Shown here in pieces: positions 10,543 through 19,500 of a stretch of 64,000 nt of DNA; within the stretch, counting starts at the first letter, position 1; every line of letters starts with the position of its first letter. The DNA is from Paenibacillus herberti (lineage in GTDB: Bacteria > Bacillota > Bacilli > Paenibacillales > Paenibacillaceae). The position numbers and the translations under genes were made by a program. The notes under the pieces are model-generated. The model saw only the letters and a program-made list of their open reading frames with translations. It did no database searches and was not told where the DNA came from. The DNA lies in the NCBI RefSeq assembly GCF_002233675.1, contig NZ_NMUQ01000002.1:124001-188000 (forward strand), given 5' to 3'.

Positions 10543-10661
10543 ATGCTTTGGGCCCTGTTGGACGGGCATGCGACTCGGCTTTGGCAATAAAATGAAGGAA
10601 CCTGGCTATAGTAGCGATTGAAAGTTCGCAGAGACTCTGCTGCTAAAAACCAAGTTCGCTT

Positions 10662-11564
10662 CTACAGCTCTTTGCCAGTCAACAATTGGTAAATACCACG
10701 ATAGCGGGATGTTGTCTCCGCTACGACGGAGTCTGGCAGAGGAGCGGGTTCGCTGTTTTGATCCCAATCGGAACCTAGCAGATAGGTGCGGACCGGCTCT
10801 TTGTCCATACTGTCGATCTCGGTATCCAACTCATATTTATCCTGAGCCCAGAAGCGGGAAGAATCCGGCGTGAAAATCTCATCTATTAATATAATCTCGC
10901 CATCGATCAGGCCAAATTCGAACTTGCAGTCCGCTAGGATAATGCCGCGCTCCAAGCAATACGCATGTGCGAATTCGTAGAGCCGGATGCTCCGATCGCG
11001 AAGCTGCGCCGCGATTCCGGCGCCGGTGATTTCTTCCATTCGCGAGAAGGGAATATCCTCGTCATGGCCGACGTCGTTTTTGGCCGCAGGGGTGAAAAGG
11101 GGCTGTGGGAAACGCTCGTTCTTACGCATTCCCTCCGGCAATGGGATGCCGTTGATCGCACCCGTTTTACCATACTGCCTCCAGCCTCCGCCGGTAATGT
11201 AGCCGCGCACGACGCATTCGATGTCGATCCGCTCCGCCTTACGAGTCACCATGATGCGGTTCCGCAAAGCTTCCTTGTCCGCTTCGGCAACAAGATCGCC
11301 CAGCAGCTCCACATCGCTATGGATGACATGGTTCGGCTGGATCGCAGCCGTTTGCTGGAACCAGAACGCGCTCAGTTGGTTCAACACATTACCTTTGTCC
11401 GGCACGGCCGGATCGAGCACGTAGTCGAATGCGCTAATGCGATCCGTGACGACGATCAGATAATGCTCACCGAGATCGTACAGCTCGCGTACCTTTCCTT
11501 TGTACAGCAGTGGCGCCTTGATCAGGTCCGCTGCCGTGGACAGCGCCTTGGAGGCAACAGCCAT
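10662..11564 (-). CDS. purC: SAICAR synthase
   Basis: A 300-residue phosphoribosylaminoimidazole-succinocarboxamide synthase that condenses CAIR with aspartate. Family motifs are LLYKGKVRELYDL, VTDRISAFDYVL, the CVVRGYITGGGWRQY segment and GLIDGEIILIDEIFTPDSSRFW. It is longer than the B. subtilis enzyme (about 240) and resembles the longer, yeast-like form. The ATG has GGGGAG upstream. purB ends 102 nt before it. Confidence 0.97.
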   Translation of the reverse strand: MAVASKALSTAADLIKAPLLYKGKVRELYDLGEHYLIVVTDRISAFDYVLDPAVPDKGNVLNQLSAFWFQQTAAIQPNHVIHSDVELLGDLVAEADKEALRNRIMVTRKAERIDIECVVRGYITGGGWRQYGKTGAINGIPLPEGMRKNERFPQPLFTPAAKNDVGHDEDIPFSRMEEITGAGIAAQLRDRSIRLYEFAHAYCLERGIILADCKFEFGLIDGEIILIDEIFTPDSSRFWAQDKYELDTEIDSMDKEPVRTYLLGSDWDQNSEPAPLPDSVVAETTSRYRGIYQLLTGKEL

Positions 11565-11666
11565 CGGTTCTCCCCGCCTTTTACCGTTAGGATGAAATCA
11601 ATATTGAAATGGGTTGCCCAATTCCTTACCGGGACGGGACGCGCATCGGCATCCCGTTTTCAGCTA

Positions 11667-12962
11667 CTAGATCAGCTCCAGGCGGCGGAAAATCGTATCC
11701 ACATGTTTCAAATGCCAGCTCGGATTAAACGCATCGTCGATCTCTTCAGCACTCAAATGCTCGGTAATTTCCGGCGTCGAGCCGATAATATCGCGGAACT
11801 GGCGCTGCTCTTCCCATGCTTGCATGGCGCGCGGTTGCACCGTATCGTACGCTTGCTCGCGGCTGAAGCCTTTGTCGATCAGCTTCGTCATGACGCGGCC
11901 GGAGAACGGTACGCCGAACGTGCGGCCCATGTTGCGCTTCATATTTTCCGGGAATACTTGAAGATTCTTAATGATGTTGCCAAGACGGTTCAGCATGTAA
12001 TTGAGCAGCATCGTTGCGTCCGGCAGAATAACGCGTTCCACGGAAGAGTGGCTGATGTCGCGCTCATGCCAGAGCGGCACGTTCTCGTAAGCGCTAATCA
12101 TATGACCGCGGATAATGCGAGCGAGACCGGAGATGTTTTCGCAGCCGATCGGATTGCGTTTATGCGGCATGGCGGACGAACCCTTTTGACCCTTGGCAAA
12201 AGGCTCTTCGACTTCGCGGAACTCACTCTTCTGAAGCGCACGAATCTCAGTCGCGAACTTGTCCAGCGAGGTGGCGATCAGCGCCAGCGTCGCCATGTAT
12301 TCAGCATGACGGTCACGTTGCAGCGTCTGCGTGCTGATTGGTGCCGGCTTAGTGCCGAGCTTGCGGCAAACAAATTCCTCAACGAACGGGTCGATGTTTG
12401 CGTAAGTACCGACTGCGCCGGAAATTTTACCGAATTGAACACCGTCCGCTGCGTGGCGGAAACGATCCAAGTTGCGCTTCATTTCCTCATACCATAGAGC
12501 GAGCTTCAGGCCAAAAGTTGTCGGCTCCGCATGTACGCCATGCGTGCGGCCCATCATGACGGTATCCTTGTAGGCAACGGCTTGGCCGCGCAGAATTTCG
12601 ATGAAATTCGTCACATCGCGCTCCAGAATCTCGTTGGCCTGGCGCAGCAGATAACCCGTCGCCGTATCAACCACGTCGGTGGAAGTCAGGCCGTAATGCA
12701 CCCATTTGCGCTCAGCTCCAAGCGTTTCAGATACCGAACGTGTAAAGGCGATGACATCATGGCGCGTCTCCAGCTCGATCTCGCTGATCCGATCGATGTT
12801 GAAGCCAGCGTTTTCGCGAATCGCGACTACATCTTCCTTGGGAATAACTCCGAGCTCCGACCATGCCTCGCAGGCGCAAATCTCAACCTCCAGCCACGCT
12901 TTGAACTTATTCTCTTCCGTCCAGATCTCCCGCATCTCGGGCCTGCTGTAACGCTCCAACAT
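11667..12962 (-). CDS. purB: Adenylosuccinate lyase
   Basis: Works twice in purine synthesis, on SAICAR and on adenylosuccinate, releasing fumarate. The fumarase/aspartase signature [11 protein letters not shown] is clear, as are the His-containing TSTDVVDTA and [10 protein letters not shown] segments. I start at the ATG at 12962 ([10 protein letters not shown]), which gives 431 residues, the same as B. subtilis PurB. A GTG four codons upstream has its AGG-rich site too close. A dispersed-repeat copy lies in the 111-bp gap to purK. Confidence 0.97.
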   Translation of the reverse strand: MLERYSRPEMREIWTEENKFKAWLEVEICACEAWSELGVIPKEDVVAIRENAGFNIDRISEIELETRHDVIAFTRSVSETLGAERKWVHYGLTSTDVVDTATGYLLRQANEILERDVTNFIEILRGQAVAYKDTVMMGRTHGVHAEPTTFGLKLALWYEEMKRNLDRFRHAADGVQFGKISGAVGTYANIDPFVEEFVCRKLGTKPAPISTQTLQRDRHAEYMATLALIATSLDKFATEIRALQKSEFREVEEPFAKGQKGSSAMPHKRNPIGCENISGLARIIRGHMISAYENVPLWHERDISHSSVERVILPDATMLLNYMLNRLGNIIKNLQVFPENMKRNMGRTFGVPFSGRVMTKLIDKGFSREQAYDTVQPRAMQAWEEQRQFRDIIGSTPEITEHLSAEEIDDAFNPSWHLKHVDTIFRRLELI

Positions 12963-13030
12963 AGATTGACTCACACCTTTTAATTAATGTATTGAAACTC
13001 TTAATTGATCGAAAATATACCTTTGTTCAT

Positions 13031-13059
13031 TCTAACGCAACTGAGCGGCGTTATTTTGC
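13031..13059 (+). repeat. Dispersed intergenic repeat copy between purK and purB
   Basis: TCTAACGCAACTGAGCGGCG followed by TTATTTTGC matches the repeat family seen at 2981-3116 and 49701-49886. It lies inside the pur operon between two genes. Confidence 0.75.
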
Positions 13060-13073
13060 AATATTATCTAAAA

Positions 13074-14384
13074 TCAGGCCTCGTTCTCTGCCTGCCAAAT
13101 ACCTGTACCCTCGATCCAGGCCAGCGCAGCGTCCGTGTTCGGCGCCAGCACGTTGACATGGCCCATTTTGCGACCGGACTTGGCTTCGACCTTGCCATAT
13201 AGATGAAGCTTAGGCGCAGTGCCTAGTCTCTCAGCCTCGCTGTCACGGGCAGCCATGCGTTGAATGATCGGCTCCAGATGTTGACCCAACACATTGACCA
13301 TGACTACTGGACTCATCAGCGATGTATCGCCTAGCGGCAGGCCGCAAACAGCACGCACATGCTGCTCGAACTGCGAAGTGCGGCACGCCTCCATCGTGTA
13401 ATGGCCGCTGTTGTGGGGGCGCGGAGCCAGCTCGTTCACGTACAACTGGCCATCCTCAGTCAGGAAAAGCTCGACCGCCACAAGACCTACTGCTCCGAGG
13501 CCCTCAACGATGCGCAGCGCCAACCGTTCGGCCTCCGCCAGGACGGTCGGTTCCACTCGAGCGGGAACGATCGACAGATGCAGGATGTTGTCCACATGGA
13601 TGTTCTCCGCCGGTGGAAATACTCGGACCTCGCCATGCGAGCCCCGTGCAGCGATGACGGACAGCTCCTTGCTGAAACGAATGAACTGTTCCAGCACCAG
13701 CTCTGTGCCAGCCTTAGCAAGCTCCGCATACGCCGCCGGAATCTCTTCCTCGCTGCGAATGACCCACTGGCCCTTGCCGTCGTAGCCGCCGGTGGCCGTC
13801 TTCAGCACCGCAGGCAGGCCGAGTCGCTGCACGGCTTCGCGCAGCTCTTGCTCGCTGCCGATCTCGGCGTACGGGGCAACTTTTGCCCCGGCCGCCTCAA
13901 CTGCGCGCTTCTCCCGCAGCCGATGCTGCGTTGTGTACAGCAGCTGACTGCCCTGAGGCACGTAAGACTGCTCCATGAGCATGGCGGCGACGCCTGCGTC
14001 CACATTTTCGAACTCGTATGTGATGACGTCGCATTGCTCCGCCAACTGGCGGGCTGCCTCGCGATCGTCATAGGCTGCCTCGATGCTGCCGCCTACCTGG
14101 GCGCTTGGCCCGTCCGAGGCAGGATCAAGCGCGATAAAGCGATACCCCATCGCACTGCCGGCTAACGCCATCATACGGCCAAGCTGACCGCCGCCGAGGA
14201 TGCCGACAGTTGCTCCCGGCAAAATGGTGCGAGCTTCGCGCAGCGGCACCGCCGCTCCCGCTCCGTTGCTCTGCAACGGTGCATTGGCATTACCTTTCCC
14301 CTCGACAGCTCCCGCCCCGTTGCCCTGCAACGGCACAACCGCTTCGCCGCTCGTTAGCGCCCCGCGCTTGTCGCTGGCGCTCAC
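13074..14384 (-). CDS. purK: N5-carboxyaminoimidazole ribonucleotide synthase with a repeat-derived N-terminus
   Basis: An ATP-grasp enzyme converting AIR, bicarbonate and ATP to N5-CAIR for PurE. The family N-terminus [16 protein letters not shown] begins only at about residue 60; later are [13 protein letters not shown] and [13 protein letters not shown]-like [16 protein letters not shown]. The total of 436 residues exceeds the usual 370-390. The GTG at 14384 overlaps the purE stop as GTGA. The extra ~55 residues contain two copies of PLQ(G/S)NGAGA, encoded by a palindromic DNA repeat (CCGTTGCAGGGCAACGG). A start nearer the core is possible but no good ribosome site was seen. Confidence 0.95.
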   Translation of the reverse strand: MSASDKRGALTSGEAVVPLQGNGAGAVEGKGNANAPLQSNGAGAAVPLREARTILPGATVGILGGGQLGRMMALAGSAMGYRFIALDPASDGPSAQVGGSIEAAYDDREAARQLAEQCDVITYEFENVDAGVAAMLMEQSYVPQGSQLLYTTQHRLREKRAVEAAGAKVAPYAEIGSEQELREAVQRLGLPAVLKTATGGYDGKGQWVIRSEEEIPAAYAELAKAGTELVLEQFIRFSKELSVIAARGSHGEVRVFPPAENIHVDNILHLSIVPARVEPTVLAEAERLALRIVEGLGAVGLVAVELFLTEDGQLYVNELAPRPHNSGHYTMEACRTSQFEQHVRAVCGLPLGDTSLMSPVVMVNVLGQHLEPIIQRMAARDSEAERLGTAPKLHLYGKVEAKSGRKMGHVNVLAPNTDAALAWIEGTGIWQAENEA

Positions 14385-14875
14385 AGCTCTTCCCCGCTTG
14401 CCAGCACCTGCTGGCGCACAGCTTCGCGGCGTGCCCCAACGCGCGCCTGAACTTCCGGCTGGAACGCGCCGAGAATTTGCGCGGCCAGCAAACCAGCGTT
14501 GGCACCGCCCGCGGCGCCGATTGCCACTGTGGCGACAGGAATGCCGGCTGGCATTTGTACGATGGAGAGCAGTGAATCGAGCCCGCTCAACGCGGAGGAC
14601 TTAACGGGAACGCCAATAACCGGAAGTGGGGTTTTGGCCGCCACCATTCCGGGAAGATGAGCCGCACCGCCGGCCCCCGCTATAATAACCTTGAGCCCGC
14701 GCTCCACTGCTGTTTCCGCGTACTCAAACATGAGATCTGGCGTACGATGGGCCGAAACGACCCGCTTCTCGTAGGCGATGCCCAGCTCGTCCAGAACGTC
14801 GCAGGCCAATTTCATCGTCTCCCAATCAGACTTGCTGCCCATGATGACGCCTACGCTTGCACCCATCTCATTCAT
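14381..14875 (-). CDS. purE: N5-CAIR mutase
   Basis: First gene of the pur operon, 164 residues. Class I PurE motifs are [13 protein letters not shown], the catalytic-loop SAHRTPD, and [14 protein letters not shown]. It converts the PurK product to CAIR. It is preceded by a leader of about 360 nt containing the riboswitch and attenuator, and overlaps purK by 4 nt. The ribosome site (AAGGCGGG) is moderate. Confidence 0.97.
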   Translation of the reverse strand: MNEMGASVGVIMGSKSDWETMKLACDVLDELGIAYEKRVVSAHRTPDLMFEYAETAVERGLKVIIAGAGGAAHLPGMVAAKTPLPVIGVPVKSSALSGLDSLLSIVQMPAGIPVATVAIGAAGGANAGLLAAQILGAFQPEVQARVGARREAVRQQVLASGEEL

Positions 14876-14910
14876 CCCGCCTTCGCTACATTATTGGATA
14901 AAATAATTGG

Positions 14911-14993
14911 ACAAAAAAATCCCGTCGGTAAGACAGCCCGGCCGTCGCTTCAATAAAGAAGCAGCTAGCGCAGCCATCCAAGCCTACGGGATT
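14911..14993 (-). terminator. Riboswitch-controlled attenuator of the pur operon
   Basis: On the minus strand AATCCCGT (14986-14993) can pair with ACGGGATT (14918-14925), followed directly by a run of seven T, forming a long-loop terminator with inner structure. The 5' arm ATCCCGTAG (14984-14992) is also perfectly complementary to CTACGGGAT at 15078-15086, the 3' strand of riboswitch stem P1. The two pairings are mutually exclusive, as expected for a transcriptional off-switch. Confidence 0.85.
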
Positions 14994-15077
14994 CATGCAG
15001 CTTAGACCTGCTCCAAGGATTGTCATCCAGGCAGACGCCGCCAATTAGCGGATCGGCCAATCTGGCCGAACCAAGCT

Positions 15078-15147
15078 ATCCCGTAGTCCGGCGATTCCGG
15101 TCGCCGGGTAGAAACGTTCGGGCCGATTCCCGAAGATATACGAGGTA
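15078..15147 (-). ncRNA. Purine riboswitch aptamer, guanine type, pur operon leader
   Basis: The minus strand shows the three-way-junction core in order: CTCGTATA (P1), hairpin GGGAATCGGCCC, TTTCTACCC, hairpin GGCGACC...GCCGG, and GACTACGG closing P1. The discriminating pyrimidine in GACTAC is C, which specifies guanine/hypoxanthine; adenine switches have U. Guanine binding should stabilize P1 and free the terminator arm. Confidence 0.93.
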
Positions 15148-15239
15148 TATGTGTTACATTGAGCCTCAAGCCACGCCTACTTACAAGATTCGACATCTCG
15201 CGGGCGAGCCAAACTCGTTTCGAGCAACATTACCTCCCT

Positions 15240-15268
15240 AGTGTACCAATCCGACTGGGGCATGTCAA
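15240..15268 (-). promoter_or_regulatory. Sigma-A promoter of the pur operon
   Basis: A perfect -35 TTGACA (15263-15268) and a -10 TACACT (15240-15245) are separated by 17 bp on the minus strand. Transcription would start near 15233, just upstream of the riboswitch, giving a leader of about 360 nt. Confidence 0.85.
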
Positions 15269-15273
15269 CTATA

Positions 15274-15326
15274 AAACACGAACGATAATTATATACCAAA
15301 CAATTAAAGTTCGCTTTTTAAAAAAG
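15274..15326 (-). promoter_or_regulatory. Pair of inverted PurBoxes (PurR operator)
   Basis: The first box reads AAAACACGAACGATAATT on the plus strand (about 15273-15290). The second reads AAAAAGCGAACTTTA on the minus strand (about 15306-15321). Both carry the CGAA core of the Bacillus PurR consensus, in opposite orientation and a short distance apart, immediately upstream of the -35. This matches the PRPP-sensitive PurR repression site of Bacillus pur operons. Confidence 0.8.
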
Positions 15327-15498
15327 AAAGTTAAAAAGAATCCATGGGGATTCATTCACATCCCATGATAGATTACAGCCGCTGTAACTGCTAATGGCCG
15401 GTTCATTCAATCATTCTCTACCCTGCCAATTAACAGCTGCAATCAGTGCCATATATCGTAAAACCGCATCGTACCCTGCCTTTTGTCCGCCATAAGGC

Positions 15499-15537
15499 AA
15501 AAAGAAAAGCCAAACCGCCACAATGGCAGTTTGGCTT
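15499..15537 (-). terminator. Terminator of the nitroreductase gene
   Basis: AAGCCAAAC...GTTTGGCTT with inner TGCCA/TGGCG pairing forms a strong stem. On the minus strand it is followed by TTTTCTTTTT. It lies 119 nt beyond the nitroreductase stop. The stretch between this terminator and the PurBoxes (15340-15500) shows nothing I can assign. Confidence 0.85.
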
Positions 15538-15655
15538 CCATGATATAAAATAGGAGTGCTTACCCGGCCTCTCGCATGTCATAAATACTAACATCAATAA
15601 GCGTATGCCTAAGCTTTCCAGAAGCAAAACCCGAACATCCCGATCCCATGATTGC

Positions 15656-16225
15656 TCAGCTGATCCAGAAAGTTTTATCCTTAGCGGCAATTCGCTTACC
15701 TTCCGGCGCGATCATGCCAGTGTAACCGATATAGATAAATCCGACCAGGTCTTCGCCTTCCTTGAGGCCGAAAGCAGACTTCATCGAGGGATGTTGCATC
15801 GGTTCGCCGCTGCGCCAAACCGCCCCCAGCCCTTCCTCATAAGCCGTGAGCAGAATGTTCTGCACAGCACAATGGACAGCCGCCAGCTCCTCAGACCGAA
15901 TGACACGTGGATTGGTCGAAGGTGAGCAACCAACCGCGATCACGACAGGTGCCCGCATTGCCTTGGCTTCCTCACGCGAGAGCCGCTTTTCCTTCTCCTC
16001 TTCGTCGAGGTCACCCAGTCCATCGAGCGCTGCGTTAGCATAAGCACTACCTAGCACACGTCTTCCTTCGCCGGTCATGACGAAAAACTTCCAAGGCTCC
16101 GTGTGATGGTGATTGGGGGCCCAAACTGCAGATTCCAGGATCCGCTCGATCTTTTCCTTCTCCACCGGCAGGTCCAGCACCTTGCCAATACTCCGCCTTT
16201 GCCGAATTGCTTGTTGAAGCTCCAA
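15656..16225 (-). CDS. Nitroreductase-family FMN oxidoreductase
   Basis: A 189-residue protein of the small YdjA/YfhC-like nitroreductase group. The N-terminal RQRRSIGKV matches the FMN-phosphate-binding RRSxR-type element, APNHHHTEPWKFFVM is the conserved flavin-contact segment, and AVHCAVQNILLTAYEEGLGAVWRSGE is the mid-domain signature. Such proteins are NAD(P)H-dependent flavoenzymes acting on nitro or quinone compounds; the substrate is unknown. The start is TTG at 16223-16225 with an AAGGAGGGG site. It is a single gene with its own terminator. Confidence 0.88.
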   Translation of the reverse strand: MELQQAIRQRRSIGKVLDLPVEKEKIERILESAVWAPNHHHTEPWKFFVMTGEGRRVLGSAYANAALDGLGDLDEEEKEKRLSREEAKAMRAPVVIAVGCSPSTNPRVIRSEELAAVHCAVQNILLTAYEEGLGAVWRSGEPMQHPSMKSAFGLKEGEDLVGFIYIGYTGMIAPEGKRIAAKDKTFWIS

Positions 16226-16500
16226 CTGCTTCCCCTCCTTGTCGATTCAAGTATGGTTATGAGCTCTTCGGATCCGTTCAATTATTATTATACCTGTCAA
16301 ATGCTTGCTGGAAAAGAGAACGGCCCGAGCGGCACTTTGCTGAATTGGTAAATGCCCTTGCTGGGACCGGCGCTCAAGCCCAGCCTCCCGGTCTAGCCCC
16401 TCAAAAAGAAGACAATTAATGCCGCATTGGCTCATAGATATAAACTTGGAATCCAAGTGCGGGCGTTTTGCGCAAGCTCCCGCCGTTACCTTACAAGTAA

Positions 16501-16516
16501 GGCGGTGATTGAAATC
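16501..16516 (+). promoter_or_regulatory. Ribosome site with an ATC in the start position, DUF11 gene 1
   Basis: GGCGGTG is followed by six bases and then ATC CCT. In the paralogous gene at 26076 the same GGCGGTG is followed by six bases and ATG CCA. The reading frame, spacing and next codon agree, so translation most likely begins at the ATC, or once began at an ATG there. No in-frame ATG with a ribosome site lies nearby. The region 16226-16500 upstream holds no gene; CATAGATAT at 16433 faintly resembles a sporulation-sigma -10 element, not enough to call. Confidence 0.5.
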
Positions 16517-19500
16517 CCTTTAATCGTGCGGGCAACATTCAATGCAGCAGGCGCGATGACCTTTACGGGCAATACATTAGGCCTGAGCCGCTCTGATACT
16601 GCCGGGGTACCCGGCACGACCGACAGCATCGGTGCGTTCATCACGACCAATACCGCAGTCAGGTACGGCACCTACCCATTTGGAACGACCGATCTGTATA
16701 CGGCTAACAGCTCATCTGCCATTTTGACGCTTCCCGCCGGCAGCACGGTGCTTTACGCCGAGCTGATCTGGGGCGGAACTTACGTCAATGGCAGTGTCAA
16801 CTTAACTACAGCGATCAACAACCCCGTCACCTTCATCACGCCTGGTGGCACGAATTCTATTGTCCCCGACAGCGTCACGGCCCAGACCGGAATCAGTGTT
16901 TCCGGCGCCCTTGCCTACGTCCGGTCGGCTAATGTCACTACGCTCGTGCAGGCAGCTGGAGCCGGTACCTACACGACCGGCAGCGTTGTTGGAACCATCG
17001 TCATCACCGGCGATTCCACTGTGAATCATTGCGGCTGGACGCTGGCCGTCATCTACAGCAATGCTTCGCTGCCGCTCCGCAACATGTCACTGCGGGTCGG
17101 CTCCATCTTTGTCAGCACCACCGGCTCAACGACAACTCCCATTACAGGTTTCGCGACGCCGATATCGGGAGCTCTGGGCGCAAGAGCGCTGTTTAGCTCG
17201 CAGGAAGGGGATGCCAACCGGACCGGAGATCAGGCTTTGTTTGGCCCTACCTCCACTTCGCTTACGGCGTTGTCCGGCACAAACAACTTTGCGGCCAATT
17301 TTTTTGCATCGCAAATCAACAACGACACCGGAGCGCTCAATACGACAGGATCGTTCGGAACGCTCAACCAGACAAATGGTGCACCGGGCACGAATATTAT
17401 CGGGGGACGGCAAGGCTGGGACATCACCAATGTAGATATTTCATCCACGCTGGTTAATAGCCAGACTAGCGCTGTCCTGACGTTAACGACGTCCGGAGAT
17501 ACCTACATCATGAATGCCAACGGCATTCAGATTAACATCAACTCGCCCAATGTGACGGTGGCCAAAAGCGCAAACGTATCCGGTGCTGTCATCGGCGATA
17601 CGATTACTTACACGGTTACGATCACAAACAGCGGGACCGCCAACGTCACGAGCGTTGTGCTTACCGATCCGCTTCCGGCGGGCCTGAGCTTCGTCAGCGG
17701 CAGCGTAACGGTGGCCGGGGTCGCCAGACCAACGGCGGACATCCGCAGCGGCGTGGCGATTGGCACGCTGGCCTTCGGCACCAGCGTGACGTCCACTTAC
17801 CGGGCCGTCGTAACCGCTCTGCCCAGTCCGCCGCAGCTCAACAATACGGCGAGCGCCTCCTTTTCCTTCCTCAACATCATAGGTGGCAGCACAATTACGG
17901 CCGTCATCCCGTCCAACACGGTGTCAACTCCGGTCTACGCGCCGGTGCTCGCCCTCGCGAAGTCAGCAAGCACGGCGGCGGCAACAGTCGGCGATACGAT
18001 CACGTACACGATTCTCGCTACGAATAGCGGCAGCATCGCCGCCTCCGCCGTGCTTACGGACAATATCCCAGTCGGCAGCACGTATGTGTCGGGCAGCTTC
18101 CGAGTGAACGGCTCCGTCGTTCCCGGCGCCAATCCCGCCACAGGCGTCTCAATCGGCAGCGTCGCGGCCGGAGGCAGCTCAACGATTACGTTCCAGGTCA
18201 TCGTCACCTCCTTGCCTACGCCACCACAACTGACCGACCAGGCGACAGCCGCCTATACGTATCAGCCGCCGGACGGCCGCACCCTCTCGGGATCGGCTGC
18301 ATCGAACACGCTGACGATTCCGGTCAGCCTTCCCAGCGTCAGCGTAGTTAAAACGGCCAGCCTGCCCGATCTTACCGTTGGCGATACGATGACCTATACG
18401 AGCGTCATCACGAACAGCGGCATCGGCGCCCTGACAAATGTAATCCTGACCGATCCGGTCCCAGCCGGTGCTTCCTTCGTGTCCGGCAGCGTGACGGTCG
18501 GCGGCATCGCCCAAACGACAGCATCGCCTTCAGCCGGTATCTCAGTCGGCACAATTTTAGCAGGAACATCCATCGCAGTGACGTTCCGAATCAGCGTCGT
18601 TTCGGTGCCGACAGGCGGGCAGCTGTCCAACCAGTCCAAAGCCGCATACAACTCTGGCTCGCTAACCGGCCAGGCTTTATCCGGAACGATCCTGACGCCG
18701 GTCTATCAGCCCGTTATCACGCTGACCAAATCAGCTGGTACCACCTCCGTCGTGGTCGGCGATACGGTCACCTATACGGTGAACGCAAGCAACAGCGGCA
18801 ATATCGCTGCTGCCGTGACGATAACCGATTCAATACCGCTCGGATCTTCTTTCATCCCCGGGAGTGTGACAGTCGGCGGCACGCCGGTGCCGGGAGCCAA
18901 TCCGGTGACTGGCATCAGCGCCGGCACCATCGCGCCGGGAGGCAGCATTCCCGTGACGTTTCAACTGCTGCTGAACGTACTGCCATCTCCACCTGTGCTG
19001 GCTAATCAGGCGGCAGCCGGTTATAGCTACACTTTGCCTAGCGGAAGAATCCTTAGCGGCGGTGCGTTGTCAAACACCGTGTCCTTGCCAGCTTCGTCGC
19101 CGAATGTGTCCATAGCCAAAAGCGCCAGTGCATCCTCTGCTGCCGTAGGAGATGTGCTGACCTACACGCTAACGCTGCTAAACAGCGGCGCTTCTCCGAT
19201 TAGCGGTGTTATCGTATCCGATCCGTTGCCGCCGGAGTTAGTCTTTCAAACGGGTAGCGTGACTGTGAATGGAACTTCCGTCTCAGGAGCCAATCCCAAT
19301 ACTGGCATCTCCATCGGCAACATCGCCGCAGGGGGCGGCGCCACGATTGTGTTCCAGGCAGCGGTCAACGCAATACCAGCCTCAGGCTTCGTCCAGAACC
19401 AGGCCAAGGCCGCCTTCACCTCCGGCGCTTTTGCCGGGGCCGCTGCATCGGGAGTTGTGTCGGTGAGCGTGCTGCAGCCCGTATTTACCATCGTAAAAAC

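Larger units (their letters stand above)
9893..10661. other. 769-bp non-coding repeat-rich insertion inside the pur operon (purC-purS)
   Basis: I see no gene with a ribosome site here. Open frames up to 121 codons exist on both strands but have biased composition and no recognizable domain. The segment contains a 10-bp tandem array (9945-10000), a degenerate 31-36-bp tandem family (about 10350-10524), and a 17-bp direct repeat (10337-10353 and 10526-10542). No promoter or U-run terminator was recognized. Confidence 0.65.

Noticed and set aside
10118-10590. Overlapping ORFs on both strands through the degenerate repeats
   Set aside because: All frames are open because of the repeated GC-rich unit; none has a start signal.
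15430-15690. An 86-codon ORF downstream of the nitroreductase
   Set aside because: It overlaps the end of that gene and runs through its terminator hairpin.
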